DNA from: an uncultured Gammaproteobacteria bacterium
GTDB lineage: Bacteria; Pseudomonadota; Gammaproteobacteria; Pseudomonadales; Litorivicinaceae
Reading direction: 5' to 3'
Assembly (NCBI GenBank): GCA_913057215.1
Contig: CAJXNQ010000002.1
Coordinates: forward strand, 1-64,000
Length of the DNA stretch: 64,000 nucleotides
The notes below the pieces were generated by a model. It was not told the DNA's origin. It searched no databases and worked only from the letters and a program-made list of their open reading frames with translations. A program made the position numbers and the translations under genes. Of this stretch, positions 11,655 to 23,453 are shown one piece after another; positions within the stretch are counted from its first letter, which is position 1, and each line of letters opens with the position of its first letter.

Positions 11655-12275
11655 ATGGCACGTTATATCGGACCAACTTGTAAACTGGCACGTCGCGAAG
11701 GAACCGATCTGTTCCTGAAAAGTGGCGTGCGGGCAATTGATTCAAAATGTAATTTGGAAACTCGTCCAGGGATGCACGGCGCAGCGCGCGGTCGTTTGTC
11801 TGACTACGGTTTGCAGTTGCGTGAAAAGCAGAAGGTGCGCCGGATGTACGGTGTGCTTGAGAAGCAGTTTCGTAATTACTACAAAGAAGCATCGCGTCTA
11901 AAAGGGTCAACCGGTGAAAACCTACTGAAGCTTTTGGAATGTCGCTTGGATAACGTGGTCTACCGCATGGGCTTTGGCTCGACACGTGCGGAAGCCCGTC
12001 AGATCGTCGGTCATCGCTCCATCATGGTCAATGGACAGGTGTTGAATATCCCGTCGTATCAAGTCAAGCCAGGTGATGTCATCAGCGTGCGCGAAAAGGC
12101 CCGTGGTCAGTTGCGTATCCGTGCAGCATTGGAACTTGCCGGTCAGCGTGCAGACGTGGGTTGGATTGATGTGGATTCCACCAAGATGGAAGGCACATTT
12201 AAGACACAACCTGAGCGTGCTGATTTGTCGCAAGACATCAATGAAAACTTGATTGTCGAGCTGTACTCGAAGTAA
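11655..12275 (+). CDS. rpsD: 30S ribosomal protein S4
   Basis: [26 protein letters not shown]. Confidence 0.98.
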   Translation: MARYIGPTCKLARREGTDLFLKSGVRAIDSKCNLETRPGMHGAARGRLSDYGLQLREKQKVRRMYGVLEKQFRNYYKEASRLKGSTGENLLKLLECRLDNVVYRMGFGSTRAEARQIVGHRSIMVNGQVLNIPSYQVKPGDVISVREKARGQLRIRAALELAGQRADVGWIDVDSTKMEGTFKTQPERADLSQDINENLIVELYSK

Positions 12276-12296
12276 ACCCTGTTTTTAGGAGACGAT

Positions 12297-13289
12297 ATGT
12301 CGTCATCAATGGAACTCTTGACTCCACGTCAGATCCAAGTCCAGGAGGTTTCTCCAGGACGCTCAAAAATTATTCTTGAGCCGCTCGAGCGTGGTTACGG
12401 ACACACTCTGGGCAATGCATTGCGTCGTATTCTGCTGTCGTCGATGCCTGGTTGCGCCATTATCGAAGCGAAGATCGATGGTGTGGCGCATGAGTATTCA
12501 GAAATTGAAGGTGTCAAAGAAGACGTCATCGAGATTCTATTGAATCTGAAGAACGTGGCGGTTGCTCTCGAAGGACGCGATGGCGTTGCAACGATCCGTT
12601 TGAATCACTCGGGTGAAGGTGTTGTCAAGGCCGGTGATTTTGAACTGCCTCAGGACGTTGAGATCGCAAACCCAGAGCAATACATCGCGACCGTGTCTGA
12701 ACGTGGTGCGTTGAATATCGAAGCGATCGTTGCACGTGGCATTGGGTATGAACCAGCCAGTGAGCGGGAAGAAGACGAAGAAACGCGGACGATTGGTGCG
12801 TTGCGTTTGGATGCAACGTTTAGCCCTGTACGTCGTGTGTCGTACGTCGTTGAAAGTGCGCGTGTTGAGCAACGGACCGATCTCGATAAGCTCGTGATTG
12901 ATCTTGAGACCGATGGGACGCTTGATGCGGAAGAAGCCATTCGTCGCGCGGCCACACTGATGCAACAGCAGCTATCGGTGTTTGTTGAGTTCGAAGGCCC
13001 ACAGGTTTCCGAAAGCGAGCAGCAGAAAGATGAGATCGATCCAATTTTGTTACGTCCTGTCGATGACCTTGAGTTGACTGTACGCTCAGCAAATTGTTTG
13101 AAGGCTGAAAATATTTATTACATCGGTGACCTGGTTCAGCGCTCAGAAGTTGAACTTTTGAAAACGCCGAATCTTGGCAAAAAGTCTCTGACAGAAATCA
13201 AAGACGTATTGGCGTCACGTGGTTTGTCATTGGGCTCGCGCCTGGAAAATTGGCCACCAGCAGGTTTTGCGCGCGAAGAAAGCGCATAA
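12297..13289 (+). CDS. rpoA: RNA polymerase subunit alpha
   Basis: [26 protein letters not shown]; alpha-[33 protein letters not shown]. Confidence 0.98.
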   Translation: MSSSMELLTPRQIQVQEVSPGRSKIILEPLERGYGHTLGNALRRILLSSMPGCAIIEAKIDGVAHEYSEIEGVKEDVIEILLNLKNVAVALEGRDGVATIRLNHSGEGVVKAGDFELPQDVEIANPEQYIATVSERGALNIEAIVARGIGYEPASEREEDEETRTIGALRLDATFSPVRRVSYVVESARVEQRTDLDKLVIDLETDGTLDAEEAIRRAATLMQQQLSVFVEFEGPQVSESEQQKDEIDPILLRPVDDLELTVRSANCLKAENIYYIGDLVQRSEVELLKTPNLGKKSLTEIKDVLASRGLSLGSRLENWPPAGFAREESA

Positions 13290-13338
13290 GTTAATCGAAC
13301 CCGTCGAGAGACGGCGATATCACGAGCGAGAATAGACC

Positions 13339-13722
13339 ATGCGTCATTTAAAAAGTGGAAGAAAACTGAATCGCAACAGCAGCCATCGGAAGGCGATGTT
13401 TACCAATATGGCGGCATCCTTGATCGAGCATGAGGTGATTAAAACAACCCTGCCGAAAGCCAAGGAATTACGTCGAGTTGCTGAGCCATTGATTACGCTT
13501 GCGAAAACGGATTCAGTTGCGAATCGTCGCCTTGCATTTAGCCGACTTCGGAATGACGCAGCGGTTGGCAAACTCTTCGCCGAACTGGGACCGCGCTATG
13601 AAACACGGCCAGGTGGTTATCTCAGAATCTTGAAATACGGATTCAGAGCGGGTGACAAAGCACCGATGGCAATTGTCGAATTGGTCGATCGTCCTGAGCA
13701 AGTGGCCGTCGACGCCGAGTAA
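13339..13722 (+). CDS. rplQ: 50S ribosomal protein L17
   Basis: [32 protein letters not shown]. Confidence 0.98.
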   Translation: MRHLKSGRKLNRNSSHRKAMFTNMAASLIEHEVIKTTLPKAKELRRVAEPLITLAKTDSVANRRLAFSRLRNDAAVGKLFAELGPRYETRPGGYLRILKYGFRAGDKAPMAIVELVDRPEQVAVDAE

Positions 13723-13741
13723 TTCATGTGAGTACCCCTAT

Positions 13742-13768
13742 AACCCGGCTAGACGCCGGGTTCTTTTT
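13742..13768 (+). terminator. Intrinsic terminator after rplQ
   Basis: AACCCGGC-TAGAC-GCCGGGTT then CTTTTT. Confidence 0.9.
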
Positions 13769-13769
13769 G

Positions 13770-13792
13770 AAAGGCGCGTTAAGCGCCTTTTT
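13770..13792 (+). terminator. Second tandem terminator-like hairpin overlapping the uvrA 3' end
   Basis: AAGGCGC-GTTAA-GCGCCTT followed by TTT; uvrA stop lies in the loop/stem. Confidence 0.7.
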
Positions 13793-16613
13793 GACGTTTG
13801 AGGATGGGCTTTAAAAATCGTCCCGTGTGTGAAATCGGGTTGTCTGCAACCTCTTCAGGTGTGCCTTCAGCGATGATGTCACCGCCGCCTGCACCACCCT
13901 CAGGTCCAAGGTCAATGATCCAATCTGCGGTCTTAATGACATCTAAATTATGCTCAATGACCACCACCGTATTGCCATGGTCACGGAGCCGATGCAGCAC
14001 CGTGAGAAGCTGTTGAATATCTTCGAAGTGCAGTCCGGTGGTTGGTTCATCCAGAATATACAGTGTTTGACCTGTGTCGCGCTTGGATAGCTCCCGGGCC
14101 AATTTGACACGTTGTGCCTCACCACCGGACAGGGTGGTCGCCGATTGTCCAAGTTTTAGATACGACAAGCCAACATCGACCAGAGTTTGAAGCTTACGAG
14201 CAAGCGTCGGGATGGCATCAAAAAATGCACGTGCCTCCTCAATGGTCATTTCCAGCACATCGTGGATCGACTTGCCTTTGTACAAAATATCCAACGTCTC
14301 GCGGTTGTAGCGGAGGCCTTTACAGGTATCACAGGGTACGTAGATGTCGGGTAAGAAATGCATTTCGACCTTAATCAGGCCGTCGCCTTGGCAGGTCTCG
14401 CACCGACCGCCTTTGACATTGAAGGAAAACCGGCCCGGACTGTAACCACGCGACCGTGCTTCTTGTGTCTCGGCGAAGATTTCACGAATAGGAGTGAAGA
14501 GCCCCGTATAGGTGGCTGGATTTGAGCGCGGCGTGCGTCCGATCGGACTTTGGTCAATATCAACGACCTTATCCAGCGCATGAATACCGTGACAGGCTTC
14601 GAATGGGGCTGCCTTGAGGGTGGTCGCCTTATTAAGAACTTTGGCTGTATGCGGATAGAGCGTGCGATTGATCAGCGTCGATTTCCCAGACCCTGACACT
14701 CCGGTGACACAGGTTAATATGCCAAGTGGCAGATTGAGATCCACATTGTTGAGATTGTTGCCAGTACATCCCGTGATTGAGAGGACGGCATCAGTGCGTG
14801 GCGTGCGAGTTGCAGGCACCGCGATCGCCTTTTGGCCTGAAAGATATTGCCCAGTCACCGATTTGGCGTCTGCCATCACATGCTGAGGTGTGCCATGAGA
14901 TACGATTTGACCACCATGCACACCGGCGCCAGGTCCAATGTCGACCAAGTGATCGGCACTTCGCATGGCGTCCTCATCATGCTCAACAACAATGACTGTG
15001 TTGCCCAGGTCACGCAAATGGAACAATGTGTTGAGGAGCCGCTCATTGTCACGCTGATGCAAGCCAATCGAGGGCTCATCGAGGATATACATGACACCCA
15101 CCAAGCCAGCACCGATTTGGCTGGCCAGACGAATCCGCTGTGCTTCTCCACCTGAGAGTGTCTCTGCGCTTCGATCCAGTGAGAGATAATCCAGTCCAAC
15201 GTTCACAAGGAATCCGAGGCGTGCTTGGATCTCTTTTAAGATTTTATCGGCAATTTCTTGGCGTCGACCGGGGAGATTAAGATCGTCAAAGAATGCATGA
15301 CAATCCCCAATCGGCAGTTTTACAAGCTCTGGAAGCCTGGTTTCACCAATAAAGACATGGCGTGCTGCTTGATTCAGACGCGACCCCTGGCACTCAGGAC
15401 AGGGTGCGTGTGTCATCATTTTCCCTAATTCATCGCGTTGGGTTTGAGAATCCGTTTCCCGGTAGCGTCGTTCGAGATTACGGATCACGCCCTCAAACGT
15501 ATGGCGCTTGTTCACCTGTCGTCCACGATCTGACACATAACTGAAATCAATCGCCTCGTCGCCTGAACCATAGAGAACGGCGTGACGTTGTGCCTCCGAT
15601 AAGTCTTGCCATTCAGTGTCGAGCTCAAAGCCATAGTGCGCGGCCACACATTTCAAGAGATGGAAATAATACAGACTGCGACGATCCCATCCTTTGATCG
15701 CACCTGAGGCGAGCGACAGCTCGGGATCGACGATCAGACGATCTGGGTCGAAATATTGATGCACTCCCAACCCATCACAGGTCTGACAGGCACCAAATGG
15801 ACTGTTGAATGAAAACAAACGTGGCTCGAGTGACGGAATTGAATAACCGCACTGCGAGCAGGCAAATTTGGATGAAAACATCATCGGAGCAAATGCATCA
15901 TCCATCGACTGCACCATCACCTGACCATCCGACAGATTCAGGGCTGTTTCGATCGATTCTGCGAGTCGTAACCGCTGTCCGTCATCGACTTTTAAGCGAT
16001 CAACGACGGCATCAATCGAATGCTTTTTCTTTTTATCCAGTGATGGCACTTCGTCAAGATCGACTACCAACCCATCGACTCGGACCCGAATAAATCCCTG
16101 GGCTTTGAGATCTTGGAAAATATGCAGATGCTCACCTTTCCGATCTGAAATCATCGGTGCCAAGATCAAGATCTTGGATCCCTCTGGGAGCCCGAGGATT
16201 TGATCGACCATCTGACTCACAGTCTGCGCTTCAAGACTCTGATTGTGATCTGGACACCTCGGCTCACCGGCACGTGCATACAATAAGCGCAGGTAGTCAT
16301 AGATTTCTGTAATGGTGCCGACCGTTGAGCGCGGATTATGGCTGGTTGATTTTTGTTCGATTGAGATTGCAGGCGATAACCCTTCGATGTGGTCTACATC
16401 GGGCTTCTCCATCATCGATAAAAACTGCCGTGCGTAGGCAGAGAGTGATTCGACGTAGCGTCGTTGTCCTTCCGCATACAAGGTGTCAAATGCCAAAGAC
16501 GACTTACCAGAGCCCGATAGCCCCGTAATCACAATCAGTTGGTCGCGTGGTAAATCAAGATTGATGTTTTTAAGGTTGTGGGTTCGAGCCCCACGAATCT
16601 GTATGGTATCCAC
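13779..16613 (-). CDS. uvrA: Excinuclease ABC subunit A
   Basis: 944 aa; duplicated Walker A ([28 protein letters not shown]), zinc-finger CxxC motifs, [10 protein letters not shown]. Confidence 0.98.
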   Translation of the reverse strand: MDTIQIRGARTHNLKNINLDLPRDQLIVITGLSGSGKSSLAFDTLYAEGQRRYVESLSAYARQFLSMMEKPDVDHIEGLSPAISIEQKSTSHNPRSTVGTITEIYDYLRLLYARAGEPRCPDHNQSLEAQTVSQMVDQILGLPEGSKILILAPMISDRKGEHLHIFQDLKAQGFIRVRVDGLVVDLDEVPSLDKKKKHSIDAVVDRLKVDDGQRLRLAESIETALNLSDGQVMVQSMDDAFAPMMFSSKFACSQCGYSIPSLEPRLFSFNSPFGACQTCDGLGVHQYFDPDRLIVDPELSLASGAIKGWDRRSLYYFHLLKCVAAHYGFELDTEWQDLSEAQRHAVLYGSGDEAIDFSYVSDRGRQVNKRHTFEGVIRNLERRYRETDSQTQRDELGKMMTHAPCPECQGSRLNQAARHVFIGETRLPELVKLPIGDCHAFFDDLNLPGRRQEIADKILKEIQARLGFLVNVGLDYLSLDRSAETLSGGEAQRIRLASQIGAGLVGVMYILDEPSIGLHQRDNERLLNTLFHLRDLGNTVIVVEHDEDAMRSADHLVDIGPGAGVHGGQIVSHGTPQHVMADAKSVTGQYLSGQKAIAVPATRTPRTDAVLSITGCTGNNLNNVDLNLPLGILTCVTGVSGSGKSTLINRTLYPHTAKVLNKATTLKAAPFEACHGIHALDKVVDIDQSPIGRTPRSNPATYTGLFTPIREIFAETQEARSRGYSPGRFSFNVKGGRCETCQGDGLIKVEMHFLPDIYVPCDTCKGLRYNRETLDILYKGKSIHDVLEMTIEEARAFFDAIPTLARKLQTLVDVGLSYLKLGQSATTLSGGEAQRVKLARELSKRDTGQTLYILDEPTTGLHFEDIQQLLTVLHRLRDHGNTVVVIEHNLDVIKTADWIIDLGPEGGAGGGDIIAEGTPEEVADNPISHTGRFLKPILKRQKGA

Positions 16614-16788
16614 AGCGCATCCGGTCAGTGTCTGGCAAAAGTACCAGTGTACAGTTGGATTGGGTCGTAATGCATGGATTCAATCGGATTCATTTGCATG
16701 TGCCGACAGGTTTGTCGGTTGTCGCTGACAGACAGATCCTCGTGCTACATTACAGTCTGACAACTGACACAACACACAGGGAACAGGC

Positions 16789-17250
16789 ATGGCGCGCTCG
16801 GTCAACAAAGTGACATTGATAGGTAACCTCGGAAACGACCCAGACATGAAGGCATTGCCGTCAGGCAGTCAGGTGGCAAACCTGAGTCTGGCAACGACAG
16901 ACAGCTGGCGGGATAAGAATTCAGGTGAAATGCAAGAACGCACGGAATGGCATCGTGTGGTCTTTTTTGATCGCTTAGCGGAAATTTGTGGCCAGTATTT
17001 AAAGAAGGGCTCGCGGGTGTATGTTGAGGGAAATTTGCGAACACGCTCTTGGGAGCAGGATGGCCAAAAGCGCTACACCACTGAGATCGTTGGTCGCGAA
17101 ATGATGATGTTGGATGGTCGCGGCGAGGGAGCTGAAATGTCTGCACCGCCCGTGCGTCGTGAGGCGCCTCCAAGTCAGCCTCAGCCAGCTGCTCAGCCGG
17201 TCAGTCAGCCGATGCCCGACCCAAATATTGATGACGAAATCCCGTTCTAA
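16789..17250 (+). CDS. ssb: Single-stranded DNA-binding protein
   Basis: [26 protein letters not shown]; acidic C-terminal tip DDEIPF; divergent from uvrA. Confidence 0.97.
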   Translation: MARSVNKVTLIGNLGNDPDMKALPSGSQVANLSLATTDSWRDKNSGEMQERTEWHRVVFFDRLAEICGQYLKKGSRVYVEGNLRTRSWEQDGQKRYTTEIVGREMMMLDGRGEGAEMSAPPVRREAPPSQPQPAAQPVSQPMPDPNIDDEIPF

Positions 17251-18196
17251 CACGGTGAATTTTGAGGACGAATCGGACAGCCGATTTCCCCGCGCCCGCG
17301 TCTTGGTTGTTGGTGAGCATACAAGTTTAGCCAAGGCCTTTTTGCAGATGCACTCCAGCGGTGGGCAACAGCGCGTGACCTTGTCTGAGTCAGTGAATCT
17401 TGCAGACGACCGCGACATCTTCGAATCCATCCGCATGCGACGTCCAGATTACGTGGTCAATTGTTTGGTTGAATCCGGAGTCGATCGTGCTGAGACGGAT
17501 CCATCAGATTGTCGATTGATAAATCACGATCTACCGGTCAGTCTGGCAATCGCCTGCCGTGAATTCGGGGCCACTCTCATTCAGTTGTCGACGGACTATA
17601 TTTTCGACGGACAAAAAGACATCGCGTACTTCGAAGACGATGCGCCAAATCCTCTGAATTTATATGGGCAAACTCGGCTCGAGGCTGAGCGTGATCTCGC
17701 CAACGTGCTCGACTCGCATGTGATTTTAAGAATTTCGCATCTGTTTGCGCCCGGCCCGGAGAGTTTTGTCGCCAACGTGTTGGCACGCGCGCGCATCGAG
17801 TCTGAGCTCCCATTGGTCCAGGATGAACGCGGCTGCCCCACATCGATCTTTGATATGGCACGTGTCATGTCGGCTGTCATTGATCAACTCCACGCCGGGG
17901 CTGGGAGTTATGGGACCTTCCATGTGGGGTGTCAGGGTGATGCATCCTGGTATGAACTCGGTGAGTGCATCATCGCCCAGGCTCGTCAGTTTGAAGACTT
18001 GGCAGTTGAGGAACTGGTTGGGATTTCAGGAGACTCGATTCAAGGACGTGCAGAACGCCCCAAGCGATTGATTTTGTCCACACGGAAGCTCTTGTATACC
18101 TTTGGGATTAAGCCGCGGCCCTGGCGGCAAGAGTTGGCTGATACCGTTGAAAAGCATTATGCCGCGGAGGGTGTGCAGCATGCAGAAGCTTCATAA
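17231..18196 (+). CDS. RmlD-like NAD(P)-dependent sugar-nucleotide reductase/epimerase family protein
   Basis: [33 protein letters not shown]...[12 protein letters not shown] (dTDP-4-dehydrorhamnose reductase-like); ATG at 17231 overlaps ssb end. Confidence 0.75.
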   Translation: MTKSRSNTVNFEDESDSRFPRARVLVVGEHTSLAKAFLQMHSSGGQQRVTLSESVNLADDRDIFESIRMRRPDYVVNCLVESGVDRAETDPSDCRLINHDLPVSLAIACREFGATLIQLSTDYIFDGQKDIAYFEDDAPNPLNLYGQTRLEAERDLANVLDSHVILRISHLFAPGPESFVANVLARARIESELPLVQDERGCPTSIFDMARVMSAVIDQLHAGAGSYGTFHVGCQGDASWYELGECIIAQARQFEDLAVEELVGISGDSIQGRAERPKRLILSTRKLLYTFGIKPRPWRQELADTVEKHYAAEGVQHAEAS

Positions 18197-18356
18197 AACA
18201 TCGATTGTCAGACAGCGGATGCTTCGGATGAAAAAGCGCAAACGCATCTTAAGACGTCAGCAAAGCCTTAGGGAGATGGTGCTGCTTGCGAAGCAGCAGA
18301 CAGACGCATGGGATCGGTTGCAAGATACGAAGGAACCATCTGCTGAAACTGAGTGA
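18180..18356 (+). CDS. Small, strongly basic protein (58 aa), function unknown
   Basis: [63 protein letters not shown] 9 nt upstream of ATG; overlaps preceding CDS by 17 nt. Confidence 0.5.
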   Translation: MQKLHKTSIVRQRMLRMKKRKRILRRQQSLREMVLLAKQQTDAWDRLQDTKEPSAETE

Positions 18357-18900
18357 GCCACAGCGCGAGCTCAGTATAGCGAGTGCGCCATTCACCCGAG
18401 AACCGAAAATCAAGGTATCCAAGGGCGGCAGCCCAGGTGATCTGATCCAGCGTCGGAGTTTGCTCGATTGACTGGCGATTCGTGGTTGCCCAATCGAGTG
18501 CGCCGAGTACCTTCTGGTTAAGTCGATTGAGCCATGCGGTGTTGACCTGAGATTCATCGCGAAATCGTCGTTCATAGACCATCAGGAGCGCCGCTTCGAT
18601 ACAGCCATCGGCGATGGCAGCCCCCGTGAGAATATCGATACGCCGGCTGTTTGGTAACATGTCACTTCGCCCAGAGCGTTCAATCAGATACTCACAGATC
18701 ACCCGAGAGTCGGCAATGAGTTGCCCGGACTCGGTTTCGAGCACCGGAATTTTATTCAGTGGATTTGGATTGGAAGCCGCACTGTCCGGGTCATTGGTGT
18801 CCAGAGGAGACACCGTCAACTGATCGGCAAGTCCGCAGATTGAAGCGGTCATCTTGACCTTGCGCCCAAAGGGCGAGGGGATGGATGAGTAGAGTTTCAT
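18268..18900 (-). CDS. Glutathione S-transferase family protein
   Basis: [24 protein letters not shown]...[24 protein letters not shown]. Confidence 0.9.
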   Translation of the reverse strand: MKLYSSIPSPFGRKVKMTASICGLADQLTVSPLDTNDPDSAASNPNPLNKIPVLETESGQLIADSRVICEYLIERSGRSDMLPNSRRIDILTGAAIADGCIEAALLMVYERRFRDESQVNTAWLNRLNQKVLGALDWATTNRQSIEQTPTLDQITWAAALGYLDFRFSGEWRTRYTELALWLTQFQQMVPSYLATDPMRLSAASQAAPSP

Positions 18901-20111
18901 CCGTCAAGCTTTTGGAAGGTCATACAGGCATTGGTTCCACCAAAGCCAAATGAGTTGGACAAGATGGTCCGGATCGGCCCCTGTTTGAGTTCACGGGCGA
19001 TCGGCATACCTTCTGCCTCGGGATCCAGGGTCTCGATATTGGCTGAGGCTGCAATGAAGTCGTGCTGCATCATCAGGATCGAGTAAATCGCCTCCTGCAC
19101 GCCTGCTGCACCCAGGGAGTGACCTGACAATGATTTGGTGGAACCAATGACCGGTGGGTGCTCCCCAAAGACCGATCGGATGGCGTTGAGCTCAACAATG
19201 TCGCCAGCGGGCGTTGAGGTACCGTGTGCATTGATGTAATCGATCGGCCCATCGACACCTTCAATGGCCAATTGCATGCAGCGAACTGCACCTTCGCCGG
19301 AGGGTGCCACCATGTCAGCGCCATCACTGGTGGCGCCATACCCGACAATTTCACAATATATGTTCGCACCACGTGCTTTGGCGCGCTCATAGTCCTCTAA
19401 GACCAGTGCGCCGCCACCGCCTGCAATCACAAAGCCGTCGCGGTTGGCATCGTAGGCACGCGAGGCTTGTTGTGGTGTGTTGTTGTATTTCGAAGATAGT
19501 GCGCCCATGGCGTCGAAGAGGCATGACAAGGTCCAGTCTTCTTCTTCGCCACCCCCGGCAAACACAATATCTTGTTTACCGAGTTGGATCTGCTCGACGG
19601 CATTGCCAATACAGTGCAGGCTCGTCGAACACGCGGAGGTCATCGAGTAATTGATGCCTTTGATTTGAAAGGCAGTGGCTAGATTCGCAGACACGGTGGA
19701 GCCCATGGTCTGAGTGACGCGATATGGGCCGACGCGTTTGACCCCACGCTCGCGCAAAATATCTGCAGCCTCAACCTGACTGGCCGAGGATGCACCACCT
19801 GACCCCATCACGAGACCTGTTTTCGGATGACTGACTTCAGCCTCTGTGAGGCCAGCATCTTCGATTGCTTGACGTAAGGACAGGTAGGCATAGGCGGCGG
19901 CATCGCCCATAAAACGAAGCAATTTACGATCGATCTGCTCTGATAGATCCAGTGCAATGGATCCCGACACCTGGCTTCGCATCCCAAGCTCAGCGTAGGT
20001 TGGATTGGCTGTGATTCCGGATGTCCCTGTGCGGAGGCTGTGTGTGACCGCCTCAGCATCCAATCCAAGACACGAGGTGATTCCGAGACCTGTGACAACA
20101 ACCCTACGCAT
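18897..20111 (-). CDS. fabB: 3-oxoacyl-ACP synthase I
   Basis: [38 protein letters not shown]; adjacent to fabA. Confidence 0.95.
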   Translation of the reverse strand: MRRVVVTGLGITSCLGLDAEAVTHSLRTGTSGITANPTYAELGMRSQVSGSIALDLSEQIDRKLLRFMGDAAAYAYLSLRQAIEDAGLTEAEVSHPKTGLVMGSGGASSASQVEAADILRERGVKRVGPYRVTQTMGSTVSANLATAFQIKGINYSMTSACSTSLHCIGNAVEQIQLGKQDIVFAGGGEEEDWTLSCLFDAMGALSSKYNNTPQQASRAYDANRDGFVIAGGGGALVLEDYERAKARGANIYCEIVGYGATSDGADMVAPSGEGAVRCMQLAIEGVDGPIDYINAHGTSTPAGDIVELNAIRSVFGEHPPVIGSTKSLSGHSLGAAGVQEAIYSILMMQHDFIAASANIETLDPEAEGMPIARELKQGPIRTILSNSFGFGGTNACMTFQKLDG

Positions 20112-20143
20112 ACCGACTCCTTTCTTGTCGTGCGGTGTTTGAA

Positions 20144-20653
20144 TTAAAAGCCTTCGGTGGATGTAAAGAGTCCCACCTTTAAGTCGGTCGCATGATAGAT
20201 TGCACGCCCATCAACACGCACCACACCATCACCAAGCCCCATGACGAGCGAGCGTGCAATTAAACGCTTCATGTCAATTTCATAGGTGACCTTTTTCGAG
20301 GTCGGAAGAATTTGGCCTGTGAACTTGACTTCACCCACGCCAAGCGCCCGCCCGCGTCCAGGGTGGCCACTCCATCCCAGAAAAAAGCCGACCAACTGCC
20401 ACATCGCATCGAGTCCCAGACAACCTGGCATCACGGGATCACCAGGGAAGTGGCAATCGAAAAACCAAAGATCTGGAACAATATCGAGCTCAGCGACCAT
20501 ATGACCCTTGCCGTGTGCCCCGCCGTCGGCTGTGATCGTCGTAATGCGATCCATCATCAGCATATTTGGCGCCGGCAGTTTGGCGTTGCCCTCGCCGAAC
20601 ATCTCGCCGTGCGCGCAGGCCAGTAACTCATCCTTGTTGTATTGGTTTTGCAT
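20144..20653 (-). CDS. fabA: 3-hydroxydecanoyl-ACP dehydratase/isomerase
   Basis: [32 protein letters not shown]. Confidence 0.97.
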   Translation of the reverse strand: MQNQYNKDELLACAHGEMFGEGNAKLPAPNMLMMDRITTITADGGAHGKGHMVAELDIVPDLWFFDCHFPGDPVMPGCLGLDAMWQLVGFFLGWSGHPGRGRALGVGEVKFTGQILPTSKKVTYEIDMKRLIARSLVMGLGDGVVRVDGRAIYHATDLKVGLFTSTEGF

Positions 20654-20835
20654 TCATCCTCACGGCTTCGTTGCCACCACGTTAAACCGACAATGATATC
20701 AGAATACAGGAATTGCTTCGCATCGTGTGCGCACTCGGTGCGAAAAACTCTGCACCTTTCGATGCAGTCCAAAGACAGTGCGGTTCTGATAAGCTCTCAC
20801 CGCCTATATATGCTGACCATGATAAGGATCCTGTG

Positions 20836-22350
20836 ATGACACTGATTCGTGCTGACCATGTGATTGACAGTGTTGCAGACGCGCTGCAATTCATCTCCTA
20901 CTACCACCCGCTCGATTTTATTCAGGCTGTGAACTCGGCCTATGAGCGAGAAGAATCGCAGGCGGCGCGTGATGCACTTGCACAAATTCTCATCAATTCG
21001 AGAATGTCGGCCATGGGTCGGCGTCCAATCTGCCAAGACACCGGAATCGTGACGGTCTTTGTCAAAGTCGGAATGCAAGTGCAGTGGGATGATTCAGGGA
21101 TGTCACTCAGCGATATGATTAACGAAGGTGTCCGAAGAGCCTATACGCATCCGGATAACGTGCTGAGAGCCTCGATCTTGGCAGATCCCGCCGGTGCTCG
21201 GAAGAATACAGGTGACAATACACCAGCCGTGATTCACTACGAGGTCGTGCCTGGAAACACCTTGGATATTCAGGTGGCAGCCAAGGGTGGTGGGTCTGAG
21301 AATAAATCGAAAATGGTGATGCTCAATCCGTCGGATTCGATTGTCGATTGGGTGGTGAAGACGGTTCCAACCATGGGTGCCGGTTGGTGCCCCCCGGGTA
21401 TGCTTGGCATCGGCATTGGTGGGACGGCTGAAAAGGCAGCTGTGATGGCTAAAGAGTCATTGATGGAGCCCGTTGATATCCATGTGCTCAAAGCACGTGG
21501 TCCTGCAAATGCAACCGAAGAATTGCGGCTCGAGATTTTTGAGGCCGTGAATAACCTGGGCATCGGTGCGCAGGGTTTGGGTGGCTTAACGACTGTGCTG
21601 GATGTCAAAGTCAAAGACTACCCAACGCACGCTGCCTCAAAGCCCGTGGCCATGATTCCGAACTGTGCGGCGACTCGACATGCACACTTCGTATTGGATG
21701 GAAGTGGCCCGGCGCTGCAACAGGCACCGTCCTTGGAAGACTGGCCAGAAATCACATGGGATGCGGGCCCGACAGCGCGGCGCGTCAATCTCGATACGCT
21801 CACCCACGAAGACGTAATGTCTTGGCAGCCAGGGGAAACACTTCTCTTGAATGGCACCATGCTGACTGGGCGCGATGCGGCGCATAAGCGGATTTGTGAC
21901 ATGCTCAATCAGGGTGAGTCTTTGCCGGTCGATCTCAAAGGCAAGTTGATTTATTACGTCGGCCCAGTGGATCCGGTGCGTGACGAGGTGGTCGGCCCGG
22001 CCGGCCCAACGACTGCGACTCGGATGGACAAATTTACAGAGCAGGTGCTCTCGGAAACCGGATTGTTTGCCATGGTTGGCAAGGCTGAGCGCGGACCTGC
22101 AGCGATTGATGCCATTAAAAAGCACAAAGCAGCTTACTTGATGGCAGTCGGGGGAGCTGCCTACCTCGTCGCTCAAGCCATCAAGCGGTCTCGGATTGTG
22201 GCCTTCGAAGATCTCGGGATGGAGGCGATTCACGAGTTTGTGGTTGAGGACATGCCGGTGACCGTGGCTGTCGATTCACAGGGCACGAGTGTGCATCAGA
22301 CAGGCCCGGCCGAGTGGGCTCAAAAAATCGCAGCCAAACAGATCGCTTAA
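20836..22350 (+). CDS. Fumarate hydratase class I (Fe-S)
   Basis: RRPICQDTGIVTVFVKVG; GGSENKSKMVMLNPSD; 504 aa; ATG 20836 preferred to track start. Confidence 0.92.
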   Translation: MTLIRADHVIDSVADALQFISYYHPLDFIQAVNSAYEREESQAARDALAQILINSRMSAMGRRPICQDTGIVTVFVKVGMQVQWDDSGMSLSDMINEGVRRAYTHPDNVLRASILADPAGARKNTGDNTPAVIHYEVVPGNTLDIQVAAKGGGSENKSKMVMLNPSDSIVDWVVKTVPTMGAGWCPPGMLGIGIGGTAEKAAVMAKESLMEPVDIHVLKARGPANATEELRLEIFEAVNNLGIGAQGLGGLTTVLDVKVKDYPTHAASKPVAMIPNCAATRHAHFVLDGSGPALQQAPSLEDWPEITWDAGPTARRVNLDTLTHEDVMSWQPGETLLLNGTMLTGRDAAHKRICDMLNQGESLPVDLKGKLIYYVGPVDPVRDEVVGPAGPTTATRMDKFTEQVLSETGLFAMVGKAERGPAAIDAIKKHKAAYLMAVGGAAYLVAQAIKRSRIVAFEDLGMEAIHEFVVEDMPVTVAVDSQGTSVHQTGPAEWAQKIAAKQIA

Positions 22351-23411
22351 CGGCCGATTGCATCCACGATGGCTTGTGTGCAAACGGCCGTCGTGGCTTC
22401 ACCACCCAAGTCTCGGGTTTTGACATCCGTTGATCCGGTAAGCACGCTCTCGATGGCATGCTCGATGATTTGGCTCGCCTCTGTTTCACCAAGATGCTCG
22501 AGCATCATGGCCATGGTCCAAATGGCTGCAATCGGATTTGCGACGCCAAGACCTGCAATATCAGGCGCTGAGCCATGAACGGGCTCAAACATGGATGGAT
22601 AGCGTCCTTCGGGGTTGATGTTCGCCGAAGGCGCGATACCGATCGATCCGGCAACAGCAGGGCCGAGATCACTGAGAATGTCGCCGAACAAATTAGAACC
22701 AACGACGACGTCAAACCAGTCGGGGTGCAGCACAAAGTGCGCAGTCAAGATGTCGATGTGGTATTGGTCGGTTTTGATATCCGGGTGCTCAGCGCTGATG
22801 GCTTGGAATCGCTCATCCCAAAACGGCATGGAGTGCATGATCCCATTTGATTTTGTTGCTGAAGTCACGTGTTTTCCACGTGTTGCGGCCAGCTCGAATG
22901 CATAGCGGAGAATCCGATCGGTGCCGTGGCGTGTGAAGATGGATTCTTGAATCACGGTTTCGCGGTCGGTGCCTGCGTAGAGTCGGCCACCGGCCTCGGA
23001 GTACTCGCCCTCACAGTTTTCTCGAACAACCACGAAGTCGATGTCTTCGGGGCCGCGGCCCGCCAGTGGTGAGGTGATTCCGTGAAGGAGTCTCACAGGG
23101 CGGATATTGGCGTACTGATCAAACGCTCGGCGAATTGGAATTAAAAGCCCCCACAACGACACATGATCCGGCACGTCAGGCCATCCAACAGCCCCCAAAT
23201 AGATGGCATCAAAATCAGCCAGCTGTGTCAGCCCATCGTGAGGCATCATTGCACCGGTTTCTGCGAAGGTTTGGCATGACCACGGGAATTCGGTGAATTC
23301 AAGGCTGAACCCACAGACGGCGGCGACTTTTTGGCCAACGGCAACCCCGGCAGGAATCACTTCCTGACCGATTCCGTCACCCGGGATTGAAGCGAGATGA
23401 TATGTCTTCAT
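22347..23411 (-). CDS. Isocitrate/isopropylmalate-type dehydrogenase, tartrate/D-malate dehydrogenase subgroup
   Basis: HLASIPGDGIGQEVIPAG; VVRENCEGEYSEAGGRLY; NLFGDILSDLGPAVAGSIGIAPSANINP. Confidence 0.85.
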   Translation of the reverse strand: MKTYHLASIPGDGIGQEVIPAGVAVGQKVAAVCGFSLEFTEFPWSCQTFAETGAMMPHDGLTQLADFDAIYLGAVGWPDVPDHVSLWGLLIPIRRAFDQYANIRPVRLLHGITSPLAGRGPEDIDFVVVRENCEGEYSEAGGRLYAGTDRETVIQESIFTRHGTDRILRYAFELAATRGKHVTSATKSNGIMHSMPFWDERFQAISAEHPDIKTDQYHIDILTAHFVLHPDWFDVVVGSNLFGDILSDLGPAVAGSIGIAPSANINPEGRYPSMFEPVHGSAPDIAGLGVANPIAAIWTMAMMLEHLGETEASQIIEHAIESVLTGSTDVKTRDLGGEATTAVCTQAIVDAIGR

Positions 23412-23453
23412 GATAGCCTTTATGATGTTGTGATGAGCAATTGAGGAGCGTGT

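Noticed and set aside
13779-16613. Numerous plus-strand ORFs antisense to uvrA
   Set aside because: All are embedded in a full-length, motif-complete uvrA; no independent evidence.
20654-20835. Candidate FabR-like operator in the fabA/fumarase intergenic region (CTGCA...TGCAG)
   Set aside because: Short arms with long spacer and no match to a motif I can name; insufficient support.
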